DNA from: Prevotella sp.
GTDB taxonomy: Bacteria > Bacteroidota > Bacteroidia > Bacteroidales > Bacteroidaceae
Assembly: GCA_017645645.1 (NCBI GenBank)
Contig: JAGCOB010000028.1
Span: 62,001-126,000, forward strand
Direction: 5' to 3'
DNA length: 64,000 bases
Part shown: positions 24,052 through 31,097 of the stretch, in pieces
Layout of the letters: every line of letters begins with the position of its first letter
Numbering within the stretch: position 1 is the stretch's first letter
Program-made: the position numbers and the translations under genes
Notes under the pieces: generated by a model
Told to the model about the DNA's origin: nothing
The model's input: the letters and a program-made list of their open reading frames with translations, nothing else
The model's database searches: none

Positions 24052-25430
24052 CATATATATCATCATCAGATAAGGCGCAGATTGGCGACTTCATGCTCAA
24101 TGGAAACAAACCGTTGAACATTGGGAACAGTGTGACTTGTGACTTGCGGCTATCAGGTTTTGAACAATATGAGCCAGAGGTAATTGTATCTATCTTACCC
24201 AATTCTGATGGAGATGGGTGGTATGTAGTAAAAAGAACGGATGGCTATAATTGCCTGTTAAACGGCGAATCCGTCAATATAGCTAAGATATTAGAAAATG
24301 GTGACGTACTCACATTTACTGATTTTAATACAACAAAGACGGAATTGAAGTTTGAAACGTTCGACGATGGTGAATTTGATACGAGTAGCGGCATCGTATA
24401 CAAGAAGCATAAAAGCAACAAGAACTATCTTGTTGGAATTCTTGCTGTTGCCATAATCGCTCTTGGGTTAGCTGCCTATAGTTTGTTCACACATCACAAG
24501 AACCTACGGGACGAAAACTTGAGCGTATATCATCAATCCATTTATCATATCACAACAGATTCTGTCTATCTGTTGTGTGACACCCTCGTTGAGGGGCGGC
24601 ATAAGATGATAGTCTTAGATTCCATAGAACTTGACAAAGTGGCTGAAGGAACTGCCTTCCTGACGAGCGACAGTTTGTTCGTTACAGCGAGACATTGCAT
24701 AGAACCCTGGATTAATGATGAAGAGTGGGACGGTGTATCAAGTAAGACCAAGATGTCACCAGAAGTAAGGCTGGCCACAAAGGCTGAGACAGGAAACCGT
24801 ATTGCCGGATATGAAAAGTTTATTCTACGCGCCCATTGTGTTATCAGTAAAGGGTTTGAGCGATATGATTACTACTCTACGGATTTCAATATGAATAAGA
24901 CCCGCGATATGGTGATGCGATTAGGAAATACCGAAGAAGTAATATATTGGCGTACAATATTCCCTTTGGCTAACAGAAGAGATATGGAACTGGGAGATTT
25001 TGCTTATCTCAAGCCCGAGAAACTAAGTAATGATGCCACCTACCCCCAAACGGAGATGGCGAAATGGGAGGACATCATCAGTTTTGTCAGTCAAAGCAAT
25101 CACGATATTGCTATCTTGGGCTATCCTCTCAATGACAATAATACAGAGGTGGTCACTGAGGTATGGGGAAATCTCATGGCATTTGAGTATAATGACAGTC
25201 TGAATACGCCTATCGGCTGCTTGCAGTTGTCGGCAGACATCAATCCGGGAAATTCTGGTGGACCTATTTTTGCTAAGATTGGCGATGAAATAAAGGTAAT
25301 CGGCATCGTGTCCAAGGCAGATGGCCGTGCAAACCAGGGAATGTTCTGGGCTGTTCCGATAACAGAAGTGCTGAACATGCACAAGCAAGGTGATAGAATA
25401 GTAGAGGACTCCGTAACATATAGAAGATGA
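24036..25430 (+). CDS. FHA-like - transmembrane - trypsin-like serine protease
   Basis: 464 residues. An N-terminal FHA-like fold (about 8-110) has PLNIGNSVTCDLRLSG and CLLNGESVNIAKILENGDVLTF, but the Arg and Ser-x-x-His that bind phosphothreonine in ordinary FHA domains are not evident. One transmembrane helix (KNYLVGILAVAIIALGLAAYSLF) precedes a periplasmic chymotrypsin-fold protease with a complete triad: His220 in VTARHCIEP, Asp321 in ELGDFAYLK and Ser407 in NPGNSGGPIF. The FHA part would lie in the cytosol, so an internal event could control an external protease. It overlaps the preceding gene by 16 bp and the next by 4 bp. Confidence 0.88.
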   Translation: MYYRLTYISSSDKAQIGDFMLNGNKPLNIGNSVTCDLRLSGFEQYEPEVIVSILPNSDGDGWYVVKRTDGYNCLLNGESVNIAKILENGDVLTFTDFNTTKTELKFETFDDGEFDTSSGIVYKKHKSNKNYLVGILAVAIIALGLAAYSLFTHHKNLRDENLSVYHQSIYHITTDSVYLLCDTLVEGRHKMIVLDSIELDKVAEGTAFLTSDSLFVTARHCIEPWINDEEWDGVSSKTKMSPEVRLATKAETGNRIAGYEKFILRAHCVISKGFERYDYYSTDFNMNKTRDMVMRLGNTEEVIYWRTIFPLANRRDMELGDFAYLKPEKLSNDATYPQTEMAKWEDIISFVSQSNHDIAILGYPLNDNNTEVVTEVWGNLMAFEYNDSLNTPIGCLQLSADINPGNSGGPIFAKIGDEIKVIGIVSKADGRANQGMFWAVPITEVLNMHKQGDRIVEDSVTYRR

Positions 25431-26635
25431 TGAAGAAAGATATTACATTGAAGGATATAGCCGGATACACAACGGAGAGAACGGTCTGGCAATTGATACT
25501 GAATCTTTCAGATGATTGTGACCGGGGCAGAGTGGAAGGCATTTCTCCTGAAAAGATCGCTGTTTATAATAAGGGGTTTCAGTTTAAAAACGGTGAATCT
25601 GCAGCAGCGTCTAAGGCGTTTACGGCTCCAGAAACATTCGGCTGCCATTCTGATGGAGAATTACCTACGAACCATGAGGCATCCTGTGTATGGACAATTG
25701 GGGCATTATCGTTCTACGTTATCATGGGGACTGATGTATTTGAGGGGAAAGGTGGTGAGACACAGACAGAGAGTACAGACATTCCCCGTATCAGCTCTGC
25801 CCATGCCAGCCAGGAACTGAGTTCCTTAATCAGGAAGTGCTTAGATTATTCACCAGAGAAAAGACCGTCTTTGGCAGATATTCAACAACAAGCACGGAAG
25901 GCTCTGTCCGCACCAACAGTCCTCCGCAAGAGATTATCAGACCAAACAGGTAAGAGCTATGCAAAATCACTTGTGAAGTTCTGGCCAGAGGAAATGGTGT
26001 CTATAATATTACTACTTTTAATGCCTTTGTATATATCGGCCCAGACACCGTCGAAGTTTGACAAGACAACGATTCCAAACGAACTGGCAGCATTAGTAAT
26101 GCGTTGTGTTGACCTCCGTTCACCGCAGAATGTGTCAAAAGTCAGTAGGGCTATGGACAGGGATATGAACTGGACAATGATGGATGAGCTGGCTGTTGAC
26201 AAAAAAGGCGAATGCACGACGAAGGAAATCGTGGATGTGTTTGGACTTAATGATATGGGCTTTAGCATCCTCAAGCGTCATGGAGGAGTTACTAATGCTG
26301 GTGGTCGATTCCGTGATGGACGTGATCCCCGTTACAAATATTCTTTCATCGAGATTACTGTTAAACAAGGAGCAACCGTGAACTACACTATTAGTGGCCG
26401 AGAGGGAGAACAAATGTTCGCCATTGTCCCGTTTGACAAGAGTGAAAACTTTGAGGCATCGGTAAAACTTAAAGACGGGAAACTGTTTAAAGGAGAAATC
26501 TTAGATGAAGTAAGTTACATACACCTGAAACAAGGGATTAAGAAGAGTGACTCATTTACTCTTACAATTAGGAATAACTCTGGAAAGAATATGGCTTTCG
26601 CTCTCATCAATTATAATTCACGGAATCATGAGTAA
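25427..26635 (+). CDS. N-lobe-less pseudokinase fused to secreted PPC-like protein
   Basis: 402 residues. Residues 1-165 look like the C-lobe of a protein kinase: a degenerate catalytic loop VEGISPEKIAV where HRDxxxxN has lost Asp (Gly) and Asn (Lys), a conserved TAPETF (APE), CVWTIGALSFYVIMG (helix F) and LIRKCLDYSPEKRPSLADI. The ATP-binding N-lobe is absent. Residues 190-206 (MVSIILLLLMPLYISA) are a membrane segment that also reads as a complete signal peptide, and the remaining 195 residues resemble the secreted protein at 10491-11147. An internal start at 25994 would give that protein alone. It is either a cytosol-to-periplasm fusion or two merged genes. It ends 8 bp inside the next gene. 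Confidence 0.75.
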   Translation: MMKKDITLKDIAGYTTERTVWQLILNLSDDCDRGRVEGISPEKIAVYNKGFQFKNGESAAASKAFTAPETFGCHSDGELPTNHEASCVWTIGALSFYVIMGTDVFEGKGGETQTESTDIPRISSAHASQELSSLIRKCLDYSPEKRPSLADIQQQARKALSAPTVLRKRLSDQTGKSYAKSLVKFWPEEMVSIILLLLMPLYISAQTPSKFDKTTIPNELAALVMRCVDLRSPQNVSKVSRAMDRDMNWTMMDELAVDKKGECTTKEIVDVFGLNDMGFSILKRHGGVTNAGGRFRDGRDPRYKYSFIEITVKQGATVNYTISGREGEQMFAIVPFDKSENFEASVKLKDGKLFKGEILDEVSYIHLKQGIKKSDSFTLTIRNNSGKNMAFALINYNSRNHE

Positions 26636-29012
26636 GAAAGTTGTATATATCATATTATATATATGTATGCTGCCTAATCCCCTATTCGGTCAGCAGCCTG
26701 AAGATGTGTTTGGCGATGAATTAATGACGGCATACGAAAGGGCTATCGACTTCAATGAATCCAAGAACTATTTAGGGGCTTATCAGCATATCCTGTTGGC
26801 AGAGAACGACATGGATGCGGCATTAATGGGAAAGAATATTTCGTCTTCTGCATTGAATGATTGGGAGTTCTTAAACAGATATTGGCCCATTAAGAAAAGT
26901 AAAGCTGAAATCGCCTATATGTTGGGTATATACTCAGATATGGAGACTGTCTCAAATGAGTTGAGGCAATCATTGGCAATGAAAAAGTGGTATTTCGACG
27001 ATGATGAAACGGCAAAAGCATTTGTTAATGGATTGTATGCAGATTTGGCAAAGATTGACGGTAGCCGATATTACCTGACTGAAAAATACGACTCGTCTGA
27101 GATTGCATTGAAAAAAGCACTGACGCTGAAAGTTGACGATGATTTCGTTTGGCCAGTCCACGGTGATTTAGCACAACTTTATTACAAGCAAGAGAAGTAT
27201 GATAAAGCATTGGAGCAGATAGACAGTGTTCTTGCCAATTCGATGTTCCAAAAAGATTCTAGGCATAAGGTTAGCGAGCAGGAAATCATGATTGTCAAGT
27301 CATGGCGTGCAATCTGTATCGCACGTCTCGGACAGTATGCTGAAGCATTGAAAGAAATCGAGATGGTTAAGAATTATTTTAAGAGTACGAGCGACAAACG
27401 CTTATATGCAGAGAGTCTGAGAAAGAAAGCGAAGATACTGATGTTACAATATGATGAGACAGGAAAATTTGATGCAATGTCTGTTTCGTGCTATCAGGAT
27501 TATCTTTCCATTTCTCGTAATTATATTGATACTCATTTTGTCCAAATGAGCGAGTCGGAAAGGGAACAGTATTGGATGGCAGAACAGCCTTTTGTAACAG
27601 ACTGCTTCCGGATAGAAGACAAAGCTCCAGGTTTGTTGTATGATGTGGCGCTATATAGTAAGGCTGTGCTTCTGCAGATGGGACGCGACTTTAAAGAGGG
27701 AATGAATGAGACACAACGAAAGGAGGCCTTGGCTTCCATCCGTATAACTTGGCAGCAAGTGAGGGAAAAACTACCTGCATCTGGTTGTGCAATAGAGTTT
27801 GTCGTATATGAAAAGAGTGGAGAAAACCATCTCGGTGCCTTGGTCATCAATAAGAAGTCCACAACTCCCAGGTTCATCGGTTTAGGTAGAACTTCGAAAA
27901 TCAGTGACTATCAACTATATGACGGCCTAACAGTGAAAGATGTTTTTGCAGATACACAGAGCAGGGATAAAATCAATGCCTTGTATAATGACAGTATTCT
28001 CCGAAAGATGGTATGGAATGATGAAATTACAAATGCAATCGGGAATAGTAACGACATATATTTCTCTCCAGACGGACTGCTCCATCAGATGGGCATTGAA
28101 TATATGGCACCGCCATCAATAGCAGGCAAACATTTCTATCGTTTGACTACAACAAGGCTACTTGTGCAGAAAAAACATGTTCTTAAAACTGACAAGATGT
28201 TAATCTGTGGAGGGGTAGAATATGGGCTGACAGTTGATGACAAAGAGATTGGAAACGACGAATTGGCCTATTCTCTGCTGGCTTCGATGGACTTGAATGT
28301 TACACCACTGCCAAACTCGTCGGTAGAAATAGACTCTATCAAAGAGGTAAGGAAGAATCATCGGGAAGACCTGATATTACGTGCTGATTCCGTAACGGAA
28401 GCAGCATTGAACCAGTTGTTGGGGAAATATAATATTGTCCATATATCAACACATGGTTTGTTTGCTGAGGTTGCTAAGATAGGTACAGACATACGCCCGT
28501 CATCCTCCGACATGCAACTTTCAAAAAGTTGTCTTTTCCTTTCTGGCTCAGAAAAGAACCTCAAGAAAGAAGGATATGATGCCTCACAACACGACGGTAT
28601 TTTATCTGCTAGAGAGTTGTCTAAGATGAACATGAATGGTGTTGGTCTGACAGTCATGTCTGCATGTATGTCAGGATTAGGATATATAACTCCAGACGGA
28701 GTATATGGTTTGCAGCGAGGATTAAAGACAGCAGGAGTAAAGACCATCATTTCAACTCTATGGAGCGTGGATGACGAAGCTTCGTGTTTCTTTATCATAC
28801 AGTTATATAAAAACTTAGAAGCAGGGAAAGGCTTATATGAGGCTTTTTGGTCGGCCAGAGAGACACTGAAGAAATATGAGAAGACTTACGGTAGCGTTTC
28901 TTCTGCTGATGCCAATGGTTCATTTACCCAGAGGAGGCGAACTGTCACAGTACCAAAATTCAACAAGCCTTACTTCTACAATGCATTTATACTTATCGAC
29001 GGATTAGAATAA
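26628..29012 (+). CDS. Secreted TPR-CHAT caspase-like protease (794 aa)
   Basis: The third CHAT protein of the island. The ATG at 26628 is chosen because it opens directly into a signal peptide (MSKKVVYIILYICMLPNPLFGQQ) and overlaps the upstream stop by 8 bp; the frame is open for 27 codons further up, but those have no signal-like start. TPR-type helices cover about residues 30-330 (for example GDLAQLYYKQEKYDKALEQID). The CHAT domain has His609 in NIVHISTHGLFAE and Cys680 in LTVMSACMSGLG, then YGLQRGLKTAGVKTIISTLWSVDDEAS. A 20-residue insertion rich in Ser and Arg precedes the C-terminal FILIDGLE. It is paired with the PPC-like gene just upstream, as at 10491-15619. Confidence 0.88.
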   Translation: MSKKVVYIILYICMLPNPLFGQQPEDVFGDELMTAYERAIDFNESKNYLGAYQHILLAENDMDAALMGKNISSSALNDWEFLNRYWPIKKSKAEIAYMLGIYSDMETVSNELRQSLAMKKWYFDDDETAKAFVNGLYADLAKIDGSRYYLTEKYDSSEIALKKALTLKVDDDFVWPVHGDLAQLYYKQEKYDKALEQIDSVLANSMFQKDSRHKVSEQEIMIVKSWRAICIARLGQYAEALKEIEMVKNYFKSTSDKRLYAESLRKKAKILMLQYDETGKFDAMSVSCYQDYLSISRNYIDTHFVQMSESEREQYWMAEQPFVTDCFRIEDKAPGLLYDVALYSKAVLLQMGRDFKEGMNETQRKEALASIRITWQQVREKLPASGCAIEFVVYEKSGENHLGALVINKKSTTPRFIGLGRTSKISDYQLYDGLTVKDVFADTQSRDKINALYNDSILRKMVWNDEITNAIGNSNDIYFSPDGLLHQMGIEYMAPPSIAGKHFYRLTTTRLLVQKKHVLKTDKMLICGGVEYGLTVDDKEIGNDELAYSLLASMDLNVTPLPNSSVEIDSIKEVRKNHREDLILRADSVTEAALNQLLGKYNIVHISTHGLFAEVAKIGTDIRPSSSDMQLSKSCLFLSGSEKNLKKEGYDASQHDGILSARELSKMNMNGVGLTVMSACMSGLGYITPDGVYGLQRGLKTAGVKTIISTLWSVDDEASCFFIIQLYKNLEAGKGLYEAFWSARETLKKYEKTYGSVSSADANGSFTQRRRTVTVPKFNKPYFYNAFILIDGLE

Positions 29013-29031
29013 TAATAAAAACTCAATAACA

Positions 29032-30396
29032 ATGAAAACAAGATTATTTATTATCACATGTATTTTAATTGCAGGTATTAACTTTGCAAAAGCTCAACCA
29101 CCTCAGTCTAAGCCGGGTATAGGAGCACCTGATGGTGAACTTATGAATGGTTTGGACATGGACAGAATGGAGACTTCTTTCATGTTAAGTGTCAATCCGA
29201 TGGATGGTGAAAAGAAAGATAAACTCAATCGTGTTGCTTCCAATTATCGCTCGCGCAATCGTAGCATTCTAACAAACATGGGCAACTCTATGCTTGCAGG
29301 CGGTGTGGCAGCTGTGATAAACGTCATCGGTACAGAGATAATCAATCTTATAAATATACGTTCCAAGCAAAAGAAGGCTTGGCAGGAAATGAGACAGAAA
29401 GAATGTATTTTCGTAGACAGTCTACAGTCTGTAAAAGGTCAAAGCGATTTTTACGGGAAACAGTCGAATTATGGCCCATTAGATCCATCAGACATGAACT
29501 TTGACGGCATTACTCTTCGCGCTAACAAAAATGGGAAAGAGGTGTTGAAAATGGTATGCCATATTGATACGACTAAGTTTGATCATCTTTTCCTTCATAG
29601 TAAGTTTTACTTGGTTGTTGATACCATCGTTTTTTATCCATACAGGTCTTTCTTGCCTAACCTGAAGGCTAATCATATTGATCAGCCGCGAAAAGATAAA
29701 GCTTCACAAGACGAGATTGACTATTGGAACACAATCAGCCAATTTAGTTTTGCTGAACAGCAGTCGCCAACTGTCAATATAAAAATAGATGTCTATTCAT
29801 CTTGGATTAATGAATTGGTGCAAGTTTATGATAATGTGAAACTCGGCTCTTTCTCCGTAAATATTCCTGTCAGCGAGGATGAACTGAAAGATTCTGTGTA
29901 TTTTTATAGTCGAGAAAGAGCAGTCTCAGAACATCGTAAGATAATTAATATTGATGGTGATTGCTTTGTTGTTCCTCGTTCGTATATGCCAGTTGCTGCA
30001 AATAATCCGTCGTGGGGAACAGGTGAGTACAGAATGAAGGTCGTGCTTTCTGAGAGCTGTAGATACAACCCCAAAGAAGGACGTTCAAAGAACTGGCATC
30101 GTGACTATAAACAACTTGTCAGAATGCAAAAGGGCAAAGCAAAGAATGAATATTGGAACGATGTGGTTACAACATTCCGTGATAACAGTAGTACTATATT
30201 AAAGGCAACATATACACCAGTACTTAACATGCTACCTGGAATGATGGGAATTGGAACTAGTCAAGCAGGTTCGGCAGGGATGACAGGTGGTATGCCTGGT
30301 GGAACAGGGGCAAAAGGTGGAACGGCACAAGGCAAGATGTCACAGGGCAACATGCCACGGGGCAACATGCCACAGGGAAATATGAAACCACAGTAA
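29032..30396 (+). CDS. Secreted protein with Gly/Met/Gln-rich tail, unrecognised
   Basis: 454 residues with signal peptide MKTRLFIITCILIAGINFAKA. A Gly/Ala-rich hydrophobic segment at about 83-103 (NMGNSMLAGGVAAVINVIGTEIINLI) could insert in a membrane. The middle is predominantly beta-type with no known motif. The last 45 residues are low complexity: GMTGGMPGGTGAKGG followed by QGKMS-QGNMP-RGNMP-QGNM, a five-residue repeat. It is 19 bp after a CHAT gene and is the last gene of that unit; an envelope-anchored substrate or structural partner of the protease is possible, but nothing in the sequence proves it. Confidence 0.72.
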   Translation: MKTRLFIITCILIAGINFAKAQPPQSKPGIGAPDGELMNGLDMDRMETSFMLSVNPMDGEKKDKLNRVASNYRSRNRSILTNMGNSMLAGGVAAVINVIGTEIINLINIRSKQKKAWQEMRQKECIFVDSLQSVKGQSDFYGKQSNYGPLDPSDMNFDGITLRANKNGKEVLKMVCHIDTTKFDHLFLHSKFYLVVDTIVFYPYRSFLPNLKANHIDQPRKDKASQDEIDYWNTISQFSFAEQQSPTVNIKIDVYSSWINELVQVYDNVKLGSFSVNIPVSEDELKDSVYFYSRERAVSEHRKIINIDGDCFVVPRSYMPVAANNPSWGTGEYRMKVVLSESCRYNPKEGRSKNWHRDYKQLVRMQKGKAKNEYWNDVVTTFRDNSSTILKATYTPVLNMLPGMMGIGTSQAGSAGMTGGMPGGTGAKGGTAQGKMSQGNMPRGNMPQGNMKPQ

Positions 30397-30495
30397 TGAT
30401 ATATTTAGTAACCAAATAACGGACATGGTTAATCATTTTGTTCCCAAATCTAACTCTGAAATAAAAGGTTAGTTTTGTAGCAAAATGGAGGGATT

Positions 30496-31092
30496 ATGAA
30501 GAAGTTATCTGATTTTTTATCTGGAAAGAAATCCGTTCAGGCAGAACAGGACAAGAGTGACGAAGACGTAGACTATATAACTGGGTTGACATTCACCAGC
30601 GATGAACGTGGCATTTTATGCCATGGGCATTCGTTACTTGAAAAACTCTCAGTACATCCAATTGGAGAAGGTATGCAGTGGGTCGGAAATAGTCGTGGTC
30701 CATTGTATTTTGCCAACTACTTTACAGGTAAAGCAAGACAATTGTTAGATGAGAACAGTCATTTAGTGGGTTTTAGAGACCAGGATTTCGACTGGGAGAA
30801 ACTAAAGAAAGTAGAACACCCTTATGATTTGAACCACAGATATGTGGACTATGGCGGCTTGGGACGATATAGTGATTTCCGCGATGGCGTTTGCTGCCTT
30901 TGCTGGATGCTTTACCCTGATGGTCGTTATTTTGCCGATGAAGACGGGTATGGTATGGAAGATAATGATGAAGAGAATATCTACTGCATCATAGACAAGT
31001 ATCTCCGTATTGTCATTCCTTGGCAGCCTATGACTGACGAGGAAATGGCAATGAATATGAGGGAGGCCAGAAGGAAAGTAGCAGAGGAATAA
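30496..31092 (+). CDS. Hypothetical protein, 198 aa
   Basis: A soluble, acidic protein without signal peptide (MKKLSDFLSGKKSVQAEQDKSDED). It contains several aromatic and charged blocks (WVGNSRGPLYFANYFTGKARQLL, DFRDGVCCLCWMLYPDGRYFADEDGYGMED) typical of a small globular domain, but no family was recognised. It is separated from the island by 99 bp carrying TAGTTTTG (30470-30477), a possible -7 without a matching -33, and two weak inverted repeats. It converges on the sensor-kinase gene with a 5-bp gap. It may belong to the island or be independent. Confidence 0.65.
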   Translation: MKKLSDFLSGKKSVQAEQDKSDEDVDYITGLTFTSDERGILCHGHSLLEKLSVHPIGEGMQWVGNSRGPLYFANYFTGKARQLLDENSHLVGFRDQDFDWEKLKKVEHPYDLNHRYVDYGGLGRYSDFRDGVCCLCWMLYPDGRYFADEDGYGMEDNDEENIYCIIDKYLRIVIPWQPMTDEEMAMNMREARRKVAEE

Positions 31093-31097
31093 ATTAA

